The translations under genes and the position numbers were made by a program. This document shows positions 34,938-44,360 of a stretch of DNA of 64,000 nucleotides, one piece after another. A model generated the notes under the pieces. That model ran no database searches, was not told the origin of the DNA, and worked only from the letters and a program-made list of their open reading frames with translations. Origin of the DNA: CAVPDG01 sp963702535. Its GTDB lineage: Bacteria; Chloroflexota; Anaerolineae; Anaerolineales; UBA4823. The stretch lies in the NCBI GenBank assembly GCA_963702535.1, contig CAVPDG010000004.1, positions 682,001 to 746,000 of the forward strand, given 5' to 3'. The stretch's first letter is position 1. Every line of letters begins with the position of its first letter.

Positions 34938-35223
34938 ACTCCTCGTCGTCCACATATTCCAGTTCGATCCAGGTGGCCTCGTAATAGACTTCCCGGTAAC
35001 GAGCCAGGCGCATATGCTGGCTGGCATACTGGGCGGTTAGCTCGGCTTCTAACCGGCGAATATGAGACTGTAATTCAATAACCTGGCTGCGCAGGCGCAG
35101 GATCGCCTCAGCGGCAGCCTCGTCGACCCCCAGATCGTCCTGTAAGCGGCGCTGGCCGCGCGACTCATAGCCTTCGTATGGACCATACCAATACCGCTTT
35201 GGGGATGGATTTTCGGGAATCAT
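34936..35223 (-). CDS. CbpM-like chaperone modulator
   Basis: 95 residues: MIPENPSPKRYWYGPYEGYE, then a MerR-like DNA-binding-type helix set (LQDDLGVDEAAAEAILRLRS) and a coiled coil (QVIELQSHIRRLEAEL), acidic tail YVDDEE. CbpM proteins bind the J domain of CbpA and restrain its DnaK co-chaperone activity. The gene follows the cbpA-like gene by 8 bp; its GAGG ribosome site overlaps that stop, so they are coupled. Confidence 0.75.
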   Translation of the reverse strand: MIPENPSPKRYWYGPYEGYESRGQRRLQDDLGVDEAAAEAILRLRSQVIELQSHIRRLEAELTAQYASQHMRLARYREVYYEATWIELEYVDDEE

Positions 35224-35231
35224 AACTGACC

Positions 35232-36202
35232 TCATTTGTGATGCGTTTCAGTACGGTTTGGCCGGGAGGCGGCCAACTCGCGGATGCTGTTGACCTCCTG
35301 GTCGGTCAGCGGGTCGGGCAGCACTAGCCTGACCAAGGCAAACAGGTCGCCGCGCGTTTTGGGATCACCCAGGTGGGGCATGCCCTTGCCACGCAGGCGG
35401 AAACTCCGCCCGGCATTGGTCCGAGGGGGATCTTCAATATCAGCGGCCGCTCCAGGGTTGGGATGCGGATTTCACCACCGGCAATGGCGGTGAAGATATC
35501 GACCGGCACGTCAATGTGCAAGTTATCTCCTTCGCGCTCAAAAGTGTCATTAGGCAGGATGTTGACGATTAAATACAGATCTCCAGCCGGCCCACTGTTG
35601 TGGCCCGGCTCCCCCTGACCTGCCAGGCGAACTCGTGATCCGGTGTGCACACCCTGTGGAATACTGGCCTGGATGCGGTGCCCATCAATTTCCAGCAGGC
35701 GATCTGCACCATGATAAGCCTCTTCCAGTGTGAGATCGACTTCGTACTCGACATCGCGTCCGCGGCGCGGACTGGGTGAGGTACCTCGACCACTGCCTCT
35801 GCCGCGCCCGCGCACCTGGCCAAAGATACTGTTGAAGAAGTCGGAATATGGCGATGCGCTTCCGAATAGGTCTTCCAGGTCTTCTGGACTGGCGTATTGG
35901 ACGTGCACTCCTTGACCAGGTCGGGCTGACCAATTTTGCCAGTCGAAATCCTGTTGGCGACCGCCCGTCTGCTGCCAGCGCTGGTATTGAGCACGCAACT
36001 CATCATACTTCTTGCGCTTTTCCGTATCCGATAGAACCTGGTAAGCCTCATTAATTGTCTTGAATTTTGCTTCTGCTTCATTATTGCCCGGGTTTATATC
36101 AGGGTGATACTTTTTTGCCAACTGGCGAAAGGTCTGCTTGATAACCTTCTTATCAGCGTTCGGCGGTACACCTAATATTTCATAATAATCCTTAAAGTCC
36201 AT
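35232..36202 (-). CDS. cbpA: DnaJ/CbpA-type co-chaperone (frameshifted)
   Basis: J domain at residues 1-70 (MDFKDYYEILGVPPNADKKV, HPD motif in AKKYHPDINPGN), a Gly/Arg-rich linker (RGRGRGSGRGTSPSPRRGRD), and the two C-terminal substrate-binding barrels without a zinc finger, hence CbpA rather than DnaJ. The minus-strand C run at 35425-35429 lacks one base: adding it turns KIPLGP... into KIPPRTNAGRSFRLRGKGMP...RTETHHK with the stop at 35232. The co-chaperone stimulates DnaK. Its start overlaps the end of the upstream small gene by 31 bp. Confidence 0.9.
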
Positions 36203-36477
36203 TGGGCACCGTCTTGTTCGTCTTCTTGTTCATCGTCTAACTCTGGGTCATTCCTGGCCTGCCACCTTTGATAAGCAGCTTCAATTTCTTCTGCTGTGTG
36301 ACTATCGCAGGCGACCAGCGGTTGTTGTTCTCCCGGCACGCAGTGACCGCCGGGGCTGGTCACGGCACAATCCACCAGCCTGCCGTCCGGGGTATACACG
36401 GCAAGAACGTTGAATATTCTGGCACATACGATACAGCCATGCATCTCGACTGCTTTTTTATTTTCAGACTTGATCAT
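36172..36477 (-). CDS. Small Cys-containing protein of unknown function
   Basis: 101 residues from ATG 36477. It has MHGCIVCARIFNVLAVYTPD, later VTSPGGHCVPGEQQPLVACD, giving two Cys pairs that could form a zinc site, and an acidic C-terminal tail (DPELDDEQEDEQDGAQ). No family recognised. It overlaps the cbpA-like start by 31 bp. A ~90-bp copy of its 5' end exists at 38549-38640. Confidence 0.55.
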   Translation of the reverse strand: MIKSENKKAVEMHGCIVCARIFNVLAVYTPDGRLVDCAVTSPGGHCVPGEQQPLVACDSHTAEEIEAAYQRWQARNDPELDDEQEDEQDGAQWTLRIIMKY

Positions 36478-36511
36478 GGCATGTCTCTCCCACACGTCAA
36501 TGATAAATCGA

Positions 36512-38300
36512 TCATTGCGAAAAGATCAACACGCTGTAAGGACCTATGGAACATGTGGCGTGGAAGGGTAAGCCATCGTTTTGGCCCGGTTCGGTGACCA
36601 CGTCGGCGCTGGGATGGCCGCCAAAGTCTTCGCTGTACCCCTGCCAATCGCTGTTGAAACGAAGCTTCCACGTCCCAGCAGCCGGGAAGCCGATAACGTA
36701 ACCCTCCTGCGGTTCGTGGAAAAAGTTGGCGACGACCACGACATCGTCCGCCGGTCCACCCTTGTCCCAACGGTGAAAGGCGATGACTTTGCGTTCGTCG
36801 TGCAAGTGATAGACCTGGGTGAATTGCCCGCATAGGCCGCGGGTTAAGCCGTCGTGGTTCAGCCGCAGCCGGATGAGGTCGCGATACAGCCGCACGATGC
36901 CGTGGAACTCGTCACGTTGGTCCCAATCCACGGGGATTGTGTCGCGGAACCAGCCTCCTTCGAGGAATTCCTGGCCCTGGAAGAGCATAGGGATACCCGG
37001 CGCGGTGAACACCATGGCAGCGGCCAGCGTTGAACGTTTCTGAGCGTACCAGCCTTTCGGATCCTGTGGGTTGACCTCTTGCGGCACGCGCGCCTTGCCG
37101 CTCGCCACCTCGTCATGCGATTCGCTGTAGATGACCCGTTCGAAAGCGTCATCGTTGTAGCGATAACAGACCGCGTTGCGGATCGCGGCGAGCGAACGCT
37201 GTTCATCCTGGGGCGTGATTACCGCCTGACGAATAGGGTGAACAAAATTGGCATCCCACTGCGCACTAAATCCGGCGCCACCGGCGCCCACCTCTTTGGT
37301 GAGCCACGCGTTGTTCTGCAGGTCCTCGGCAATTGTGATGCGACCAGGGAATTTCTGGGCGACCAGGGTATTGATTTCCTGGAGCAGTCTCCAACCATCG
37401 GCCAGGTCAGCACTGCCGGGTCCGTGGATGGCGCGAATGTAAATAGTACCGTCGATGCGAATGCCATCCACATGGTACTCTTCGAGCCACATGGTGGCAT
37501 TATCGAGAATAAATTGACGGACCTCACCGCGTCCGTAATCGGGACGGGTGTCGCCCCACGGAGTGTTCGCCCGGTCGTCATTGTAAAAGTAGATTCCGCC
37601 GCGGTTGTCCTCGGACCAGCCGTCGAACTGCCAAAGATCGAGGTCGCCCGGCCCAAAGTGATTGTAAACGACATCGAGGATCACCGCGATGCCATACTCG
37701 TGGGCACCTTTGATAAAGCGCTTGAACGCCACTGGACCTCCGTAGGCGCTCTCAACCGCAAAGATATGGGCGGGGTTGTACCCCCACGACCGGTCTGTGG
37801 CGAACTCGGCCACCGGCATGATCTGGATCGCATTGATGCCTAGCTTTTTCAAGTGGTCCAGACGGGCGGTCACCGAGGCGAACCCGCCGGGCTTGGCGGC
37901 GTTCTCCTCGTCATTGAATGTGCCGACGTGCAGCTCATAGATGACCAACTCGTTCCATGGCGCGGGATGCCAGTCGTCCCCTGCCCAGTCGAAGTGCGGA
38001 TCGTGAACGATGGTATTGCCGGCTGAGTTGGTCACCTCACGGGCATACGGGTCATTGCGCTTAAACTCGCCCTGCGCGGTGGTCAGCAAGATACTTGTAC
38101 TGATCACCAATATGTGCCTCAGCCACGTCGGCGTACCAGTTGCCGTTCTCCTCGGCTTGCAAGGGATGCCTGTCGCTGCTCCAGTCGTTGAACGATCCAA
38201 TGATGGATACTCGCTGTGCATGGGGCGCCCATACGCGGAATACAACTCCGCCCGCGTGGGGATTCACTCCCTTACCCTCGATTTTTGCTTCATTGTTCAA
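36512..38300 (-). CDS. GH13 1,4-alpha-glucan branching-type enzyme (frameshifted)
   Basis: About 595 residues when joined. N-terminal CBM48 (GGVVFRVWAPHAQRVSIIGS, FNDWSSDRHPLQAEENGNWY), then the amylase barrel: ELHVGTFND, AVILDVVYNHFGPG, nucleophile region EEYHVDGIRIDG, acid/base ITIAEDLQNNAW, ESHDEVASGK, and a C-terminal beta domain. A branching enzyme or malto-oligosyltrehalose trehalohydrolase-like activity is likely; the length favours a short GlgB-like protein. An extra base at 38088-38089 (YKYL then LTTAQGEFKRNDPY) shifts the frame. TTG 38300 with AGGAGG is the start. Confidence 0.88.
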
Positions 38301-38336
38301 AATTGCCTCCTAACTGGCAAATTCGGGATAAGGAGT

Positions 38337-38383
38337 TTTTTGTGTGTTTTTGGGCGGCTTCGCCGACCAATGAACACACAAAA
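38337..38383. promoter_or_regulatory. Inverted repeat upstream of the GH13 gene
   Basis: TTTTGTGTGTT and AACACACAAAA enclose a nested TTGG...CCAA stem with GGCGGCTTCGCC. It lies 37 bp upstream of the GH13 start. Lacking T tracts at its ends, it looks more like an operator or mRNA leader structure than a terminator. Confidence 0.45.
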
Positions 38384-38392
38384 GTGCTACTC

Positions 38393-38656
38393 TTATGGAA
38401 TTGGCGTCGCCAGCGGATTCTGGACGGGCTGGCCGGCATTACCGCCTTGATAAAAGGGGAAAGTCACCGGCAAGTCAAATCCGAAATACGCGGAAACGTG
38501 TGCTACAATCTCGCCCTTGATCTGCTTCAGCTCGGTCGGGTCCAACCCTGCCGTCCGGGGTATAAACGACAAGAACGTTGAATGTTCTGGCACATACGAT
38601 GCAGCCATGCATCTCGACTGCTTTTTTTTTTTCAGACTGATCCGGAGACTGGTCAT
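38393..38656 (-). pseudogene. Chimeric remnant: copy of the 36.4-kb gene start joined to another lost gene
   Basis: 38549-38640 repeats 36379-36472 almost base for base (MHGCIVCARTFNVLVVYTPDGR in one frame). Beyond that, another frame reads LDPTELKQIKGEIVAHVSAY then FGFDLPVTFPFYQGGNAG, which is protein-like but unrelated to the 36.2-kb gene. A run of T10 in the shared part differs in length between copies. Both pieces lack their remaining halves. Confidence 0.6.
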
Positions 38657-39129
38657 GTCTGGCTATCTCCCGTTGGGAGCCAGTGCTTCTGCTGCCAGGA
38701 ATCCAAATATCTGGGTTCCGGGTAGATTTTCCCGGAAATGAAGTCAGAACATTCCACGGGAAAAATGAGCCCACCTCGATCGGGTTGTGACCAGCCAAAT
38801 TCGATCTCCCGATCGCAGCTTGCACAATTCACATAAAACTCGTCACTTTCCGGGTTGTTCTCCGGCTCGAATATTTCATACTCTTCCGGTTCAGAAGCAG
38901 AGTCATCTTCTGCATATTCACCGAAGTCCCCTCGCTCAACTTCATCGTCTGGATTTTCCTCCACCCTTTCTTTATATTCGTAATGCCAGTGATGATCAGC
39001 CTCGAGTGGCCCCCATTCCTGCCAGCATTCACTATCAGGCCCAGCCAGGATGTTCCAAACTCGAGTGACGGTCAATTTATGACCGCCGCATTTTTTGCAG
39101 GTGAACTCCCAGGGTAGGTGATCGTTCAT
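38653..39129 (-). CDS. Acidic zinc-ribbon-like protein
   Basis: 158 residues: LPWEFTCKKCGGHKLTVTRV (CxxC), a long acidic middle (EENPDDEVERGDFGEYAEDD), and VNCASCDREIEFGWSQPDRG (second CxxC), ending WQQKHWLPTGDSQT. The two CxxC pairs could form one zinc ribbon with a large acidic insertion. Function unknown; likely cytoplasmic. Confidence 0.65.
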   Translation of the reverse strand: MNDHLPWEFTCKKCGGHKLTVTRVWNILAGPDSECWQEWGPLEADHHWHYEYKERVEENPDDEVERGDFGEYAEDDSASEPEEYEIFEPENNPESDEFYVNCASCDREIEFGWSQPDRGGLIFPVECSDFISGKIYPEPRYLDSWQQKHWLPTGDSQT

Positions 39130-39150
39130 GGCTGTATTCCTTCTGGATAC

Positions 39151-39792
39151 TCAGATCTTAGTCAGCAGTTGGGCTTTTTTTTGTTGGAACTCTTCGTCGG
39201 TCAGCACGCCTTGCTGGTGCAGGGCAGCCAACTGAGCCAACAGCGCCGGGACATTATCCGAGGCAGCCGGCGTAGATGCGTCCCAATGCTCACCGCTCTC
39301 CAGGCGGGCTTTGGCGTTCAGCATGGCAGTCTTGAAATGCACCGGATTCTCGATGCGCCTGAACAGGTTGACGCCAAGCTCGCTGGCAGTCAGGATTTCC
39401 ACATCGCCATAATTAAAAATACGACCCAAGGCAGATTGGGCCATCTTGACATCGTTGACTTTCTCAAGCGAGGAATCGATGACTTGCTTGTTCAGGATAC
39501 CGGAGATCTGGATCACCCGCCGGTTGGTGACGATATACTCGTGATGGGTGTAGATGAGGACATCGTGGACCATTGAAACGATCGGGATCAGAAGCAAAAC
39601 AAAACCAACCACGAACGTAATCAAGAGGAACTTTGGCAGCAAGATCACAGATGTGATAATCGCCGCCAGCATGACCAGGATGGTGAAGATTTCAAGAGCA
39701 ATGGAACTGAGCAGAATGAACCAATGCTGGCGGGCAATGTGCTGGATCTGTTCACGCTCGCCAAGCAGGCTGTCTAGATAGGATTTCGCCAT
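39151..39792 (-). CDS. bPH_2 (YdbS-like) membrane protein with SHOCT tail
   Basis: 213 residues: two adjacent TM helices (WFILLSSIALEIFTILVMLA, LLITFVVGFVLLLIPIVSMV), a bacterial PH-like domain (HHEYIVTNRRVIQISGILNK...VIDSSLEKVNDVKMAQSALG), and a C-terminal SHOCT helix pair (LLAQLAALHQQGVLTDEEF, QQKKAQLLTKI). SHOCT motifs drive oligomerisation. CTGGAGAG precedes ATG 39792. Role in membrane stress is suggested by the neighbourhood only. Confidence 0.85.
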   Translation of the reverse strand: MAKSYLDSLLGEREQIQHIARQHWFILLSSIALEIFTILVMLAAIITSVILLPKFLLITFVVGFVLLLIPIVSMVHDVLIYTHHEYIVTNRRVIQISGILNKQVIDSSLEKVNDVKMAQSALGRIFNYGDVEILTASELGVNLFRRIENPVHFKTAMLNAKARLESGEHWDASTPAASDNVPALLAQLAALHQQGVLTDEEFQQKKAQLLTKI

Positions 39793-40017
39793 AGAATTAC
39801 TCTCCAGATTGAACAATGGGGAGCTGGGTTGTGTTGGCTATAACAAGGGCAGGTCATCGACAACTCCCTTAAGACTCTGTCTAGCCACCGCTTTTCTTCT
39901 GAACGGGCATCTTGAATTTCATGCGCACAGGATGACCTGCTACCTGGTAATGGGGGTCAGGTCACTCTGTGTAATGCCGAAATTTGTATCGATCTTTGTT
40001 TATCTCTTCGTCTATTT
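39793..40017. other. Short gene-free stretch
   Basis: No gene or clear signal seen. Confidence 0.3.
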
Positions 40018-40633
40018 TCAAACCACCAGGCGGTTGAAGAAGGAGCGGTAATGCTGCAAAGCCTTGCGGAGATCTTCAGTAGAGACATCATTGCCCTGAT
40101 TCCACTGGCCTTCCAGCGAGCTATGTTCGTTGGCAAACATCTGGGTGATTTGCTCGACCACCTCAGACACCAGCGCATCCGCCTGTTGGACAGCAGCGCG
40201 CGGTTCGTCCACAAACTTGCCCTGGATCTCATTCCAGCGCGTGCGAAAATGCTCTGATTCCTCTCGGTTAAGCAGAGGCCGCCGATGATCCGGCATTCGT
40301 GTCGATAGGGGCTTCGTGGGTAATCGTCTCGACTCACCGGAGCCTTGTAGGGGATCGACTTGCTCACCTCAGGCATCTTCAACAATTGTTTCGCCACGGG
40401 TCTTTATAAGGCACCGTCTCGCCCATTGGGACCTCGTGGACAATCGTCTCATCCATCGGGGCATCTACAGTCGACAGCAACGGTCCCACCCATCGGCGTC
40501 TCGTGGATAAGAGCCGCATCCACCGGGACTTTGTCGGCAAAAGGATCCGGATTTACTGCCGGGTTGTTCATGTCCTGATCGGTTCTCTCAACGATCCGAG
40601 TATTGAAGGTTCTCCAAAATACTGTTCATTCAT
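40018..40633 (-). pseudogene. Frame-disrupted paralogue of the 40.6-kb protein with short peptide repeats
   Basis: ATG 40633 follows AGGAGAAATAG but its frame stops after 21 codons. Reading across frames gives NPAVNPDPFADKVPVDAALI, then degenerate ~10-residue repeats (HETPMGGT, DETIVHEVPMG, ETIVEDA, ETITHEAPID) and an intact conserved C-terminus from ~40260 (ESEHFRTRWNEIQGKFVDEP ... STEDLRKALQHYRSFFNRLV). The C-terminus parallels YLADWTAVQSKFVDEPGQAI...LRQAMIYYQSLFEELL of the upstream gene. At least four shifts are needed, so real decay is likelier than error alone. Confidence 0.6.
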
Positions 40634-40644
40634 CTCTATTTCTC

Positions 40645-41193
40645 CTATACAACGACTGCTTCTGTTTCGAGAAGTTCCTCGAACAGAGATTGGTAATAAA
40701 TCATTGCCTGCCTTAATTCTTCGGTATCTGCCAGGTTCTGCTTATTTTTGATGGCGATCTCCCGCGCGGCGCGGTAATTACTCACCAAATCAGGATAATT
40801 GACCGAGATATCAGCCGCCCGCTGCTCAAAATCAGATACTGGATAGGCACGCAGCTGCATGACTTCCATGATCAGGCGGTCGGCATCGACGATCGCCTGT
40901 CCCGGTTCGTCGACAAATTTGGATTGGACAGCGGTCCAATCAGCCAGATAACGCTCGCGCTCGCTGACAGAAAGTGGACGAATATCCAAAGCCTCAACAT
41001 GCTTCTGCCGTTCATTCAGCTCTGTTTGTGCTTTCTTCTCGTCGCCCATGGTCTGCACAGTGTGATCATACTCAGGTCCGAAATGATCCTGGAGCTGCTC
41101 CGAACGTCTACGGCGAGCAAAAACCAGGCCTAATATCGCACCGATTATCACCAATACCAGAACAATGGCGATAATGATATATGTAGTATTCAC
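40645..41193 (-). CDS. Single-span membrane protein with helical cytoplasmic domain
   Basis: 182 residues from GTG 41193 (AAGGAGGAGG upstream): one TM (YIIIAIVLVLVIIGAILGLV) with a basic stop (ARRRRSEQ), then a helical domain (RYLADWTAVQSKFVDEPGQA, IVDADRLIMEVMQL, LRQAMIYYQSLFEELL). The same C-terminal domain recurs in the broken gene 12 bp downstream, so they are tandem paralogues. Unknown function; similar proteins are common next to CsbD/lmo0937-type stress genes. Confidence 0.7.
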   Translation of the reverse strand: MNTTYIIIAIVLVLVIIGAILGLVFARRRRSEQLQDHFGPEYDHTVQTMGDEKKAQTELNERQKHVEALDIRPLSVSERERYLADWTAVQSKFVDEPGQAIVDADRLIMEVMQLRAYPVSDFEQRAADISVNYPDLVSNYRAAREIAIKNKQNLADTEELRQAMIYYQSLFEELLETEAVVV

Positions 41194-41311
41194 AAAACGC
41201 CTCCTCCTTGAATTAGCTATCCAGTCTTATCAGCATCCATACCATTCGGGCGCTCAACACACTTGAGATGACACAGAAGGTATTTCCAGGACCACGGTAC
41301 CAGACACTAGA

Positions 41312-41506
41312 TTACCCACAAATCCCACAAACGGGATCAGGAACAGGTAGGTTATAGGTTAGGCCGTGCGCCGGCGTCTGGAGAAAATTAAACACGATCA
41401 CGATCAGGGCTATTACGAGCAGAACATGAACGAGGTTGCCGCCTATATGTCCTAAAAGTCCTAAGAGCCACAAAACAATCAAAACCACTGCAATTATCCA
41501 AAGCAT
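41312..41506 (-). CDS. lmo0937-type (DUF5670) small membrane protein
   Basis: 64 residues: MLWIIAVVLIVLWLLGLLGH, then IGGNLVHVLLVIALIVIVFN, the two-helix signature of this family. The C-terminus (TPAHGLTYNLPVPDPVCGIC) is longer than usual and Cys-containing. AAAGGAG precedes the start. A csbD remnant lies directly upstream, indicating an ancestral csbD-lmo0937 pair. Function unknown, general-stress context. Confidence 0.85.
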   Translation of the reverse strand: MLWIIAVVLIVLWLLGLLGHIGGNLVHVLLVIALIVIVFNFLQTPAHGLTYNLPVPDPVCGICG

Positions 41507-41524
41507 CTTATACTCCTTTCATCT

Positions 41525-41586
41525 TCGCTTCTATCAGGCGCCGGTTGAATTCCTATTCGGCGCCTCTCGGGTGTAGCCATACTTCT
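41525..41586 (-). pseudogene. Remnant of a csbD gene (3' part)
   Basis: The minus strand gives QKYGYTREAP and, after a one-base shift and an internal TAG, EFNRRLIEAK. This matches QQKYGYTREAAEEEFNRRIA at the end of the intact CsbD gene at 46337-46549. The rest of the gene is missing, cut at the edge of repeat copy B. Confidence 0.75.
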
Positions 41587-41593
41587 GTAAATT

Positions 41594-41666
41594 CATTCTA
41601 TAACAAACGCATCATAGTCACATCCACCTGCCGGGGGAACTATGACTACACCAGTTGGGGGAGATC
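41594..41666 (-). repeat. Dispersed ~72-bp repeat, copy B
   Basis: Plus strand CATTCTATAACAAACGC ... GACTACACCAGTTGGGGGAG. Minus-strand reading PPTGVVIV, PPAGGCDYDAFVIE, stop. Seven bases from the csbD remnant and ~60 bp after the GTPase-like gene. Confidence 0.85.
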
Positions 41667-41727
41667 CATCAGGGGTGGGGGTGACAGCTCGATTAAATTC
41701 GAGGACAGATGAATTTAAAGTTCACGG

Positions 41728-42869
41728 TCAGGTATGACTTTCAATATCACACGGTAAGGCGGGTTGAAAGGTTTGGCCACAATACTGGCAAAAATTTGCG
41801 TCAGGTGCATTTGGCTTCCTGCAGAATTGACAGGGTTTTAATGTTGAGCGCTGCAATTGAGCAGCTTTGCGCCGGCTAAGACGTGGACGCCGCAGCCGGG
41901 AAACCATGTTTCGAGCGATATTTTTCCTGATCATTAAGGCTTGCCAATAGATGGCGCGCATCTGTTGAGTGGATATATGCCTCCCGTTGAGATACCATTG
42001 CAAGACAACGTGTCCGACGACATAAGTTCCAGAATATGCGATTGCCACCTTCGGCACGATGCCCCAAATTGGGATCAGGCCAATCAACATACGTGCCAGT
42101 TGGCGCAACACAAATCCTCCGCCGAGCACACTGCCGAATTCTCCCAAGTAATCTTGCCAGCGGGTAGAGAAGCCTAACGTTAAGCCCAGCTTATAAGCCA
42201 GGAATGCCTGGGCTTTGGTGAGCACTACCATATCGGCTATATTGAATGGGATATCGAAGATCGGGACCACCTCTGCCACACCCGTGCTTAAAGAATAGAC
42301 AGCATTGGAGTAACAAAAATCATTGATCAATTTGTGAGCGATGGCCACCCGAAAGAGGGGAAATTGGCGGCCTAAAGCCAGGTGGCGCTTCGGGAGCAGC
42401 TCCAAGATAACCGGGACGAACTCGTGCTGCATGAAAACCGAGTCAAGAGCCGAGCCGTGCAGGACCTGCCCCATCTCCCATCTCAACGAATTAGAATTTA
42501 ATGGCTGGTTTCCTTCCAGACCAATTTTATTGATAAAAACCAATACTTTCTTGCCTGCGCCGACCCATTTCTTTGCCAGCGCTTGTTCCAGGCTGAAGTC
42601 AGGGGAAGTAGCATCCAGCACGAGGATAATCAATTCGGCTGCACTTACCCAATCTTCCGAATCGAGCTCGGAAATTAACACAGCGGTTTGAGTTTTACTC
42701 TCCGGCCGTTGAGGATCCTGACGAATTTGGTCAGCCAGGGTATGACGGCCAACCCCGGCTTGCCAACGATGGCCAGCTTTACCGGTCTAAGGGCTGCCTC
42801 CCGGAGAGGGCGCAAATCGACTTCTTTCAGGTTTTTCCAGACATTCGCGATTTCATTTATCCCAGACAT
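41728..42869 (-). CDS. GTPase-like DUF697 membrane protein with zinc-ribbon tail (frameshifted)
   Basis: About 380 residues. ATG 42869 (AAGGATAG upstream) begins a helical part, then the G domain: KLAIVGKPGVGRHTLADQIR after restoring one G missing in the run at 42753-42756, DATSP, and VLVFINKIG (NKxG, G4-like). The Walker-A Lys/Ser are Arg-His (GKPGVGRHT), so nucleotide binding may be impaired. Next come DUF697-type hydrophobic helices (LGEFGSVLGGGFVLRQLARM, LIGLIPIWGIVPKVAIAYSG) and a zinc ribbon (CQFCRKPNAPDANFCQYCG). Resembles YcjF/Era-like membrane GTPases. Confidence 0.75.
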
Positions 42870-42895
42870 TAAAGCTATCCTTATTGTTTCTAATT

Positions 42896-44326
42896 TCAGG
42901 GTCGATCTTGTGAGATCTGGTTGACCCACAAATCCTTTCGACTTTTCCTCACTTTTAATTGAGCAGCAGCCCCACGCACCGCTTCCGCCATCGTCGGATA
43001 TGGCAGCATCGCTTCAGCGATCATCTTAACCGTCAGACCGAAACGCATCGCGTATACTACGGGGGCAATCAGATCGCCTGCATTGGCACCGAGGATATGC
43101 CCGCCAAGTATTTTGCCATCCGCATCCGCCAGGAGTTTTACGCTGCCGAAGGTCTGATCGTTGGCGATTGCGCGGTCGAGTTTATTGAAATATGCGCGCC
43201 CCACGCGGTACTCGATCTTTGCCTCTTGCAAGTCTGCCTCGGACGAGCCGACCCGGGCGAGTTCGGGATCAGTGAATGTCACCCAGGGGATGATGCGGTC
43301 ATCGAATGCTTGCGGCTTGCTGGAAAACACGTTATGTGCGACCAGTTCGCCTTGAGCGGCAGCGACATGGGAGAATTGATATGGACTGGTAATATCACCA
43401 GCAGCCCAGATGTGGGGCACATTCGTGCGCAAGGTGGCGTTGGTCGTAATGCCTTTTTCTGTAAAGTGAACACCGGTTGCGTCAAGGTTGAGCACGTCCA
43501 ACGCGGGTCGCCGCCCCACCGCGACCAATACCTGATCGGTCACAAGGTCCTCTTCCTTACCTTTTGCGCCGTGAATGTGAATATGTTTGCCACGCTTATT
43601 GATTTCGCCGCAGCGCATCTCAGCGCCAAATTCCATCCGGATGCCTTCCGCGGTAAGCTGCGAACAGAGCGCCATCGCCAGCTCGCGATCTTCGCACGGC
43701 AAGGGCTGCTTTTCACGCTCGAGCACCACCACCTGCACACCAAAGCGGCTGAACATCTGAGCGAACTCCAGGCCGATCGGACCACCGCCGATCACCACCA
43801 AGCGCTTTGGCAGCTCCGGTAACGACACAGCCTCCACGTTGGTGATGTAGCCAATCTCCGACAGCCCCTCAATCTCCGGAATGAAGGCAACTGTGCCAGT
43901 CGCGATGACAAATCGTTTTCCGCGCAATATCTCGCCGTTGACGCGGATTTCTTGCGGTGATGTGAACAAGGCTTCGCCCATGAATAGGTCAACGCCCTGC
44001 GCTGCAATGCCTGCCCGGGCTTGTTTAAGTGTGCCGCCGCGAATGGTTTTCTGCACCTGCCGCACATGCGACTGTACCGCTGCCCAATCGGCTTGGGCTT
44101 GTGGGATGCACAATCCCAGCGCGGAGGCGTGTTGTGCATGGTAAAGCAGGTGTGCTGTATGTAAAAGTGTTTTGGTTGGATCACAGCCATAATTAAGACA
44201 CGTGCCGCCAAGCTTATCGCGCTCAATCAACGCGACACGCTTACCCATACCTGCCACGATCGTGGCCGCGGTGCTGCCCGCCCCACCTGCGCCGATTACA
44301 ATCAGGTCATATGGTTTTTTGGCCAT
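42896..44326 (-). CDS. FAD-dependent disulfide reductase, MerA/Lpd-like
   Basis: 476 residues of the class I pyridine-nucleotide disulfide oxidoreductases. FAD site LIVIGAGGAGSTAATIVAGM; redox disulfide GGTCLNYGCDPTK; NAD(P) site LVVIGGGPIGLEFAQMFSRF; second FAD motif HIWAAGDITS. The usual C-terminal HPTxxE is PYPTMAE, with Tyr instead of His, and there is no C-terminal Cys pair, so it is neither a standard lipoamide dehydrogenase nor a MerA with vicinal thiols. Such genes are annotated mercuric-reductase-like; the true substrate is unknown. TTGAGGAA precedes ATG. Confidence 0.9.
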   Translation of the reverse strand: MAKKPYDLIVIGAGGAGSTAATIVAGMGKRVALIERDKLGGTCLNYGCDPTKTLLHTAHLLYHAQHASALGLCIPQAQADWAAVQSHVRQVQKTIRGGTLKQARAGIAAQGVDLFMGEALFTSPQEIRVNGEILRGKRFVIATGTVAFIPEIEGLSEIGYITNVEAVSLPELPKRLVVIGGGPIGLEFAQMFSRFGVQVVVLEREKQPLPCEDRELAMALCSQLTAEGIRMEFGAEMRCGEINKRGKHIHIHGAKGKEEDLVTDQVLVAVGRRPALDVLNLDATGVHFTEKGITTNATLRTNVPHIWAAGDITSPYQFSHVAAAQGELVAHNVFSSKPQAFDDRIIPWVTFTDPELARVGSSEADLQEAKIEYRVGRAYFNKLDRAIANDQTFGSVKLLADADGKILGGHILGANAGDLIAPVVYAMRFGLTVKMIAEAMLPYPTMAEAVRGAAAQLKVRKSRKDLWVNQISQDRP

Positions 44327-44360
44327 AAATTCCTCAAGTTACGTTTCGTTCTCTTCCTAT

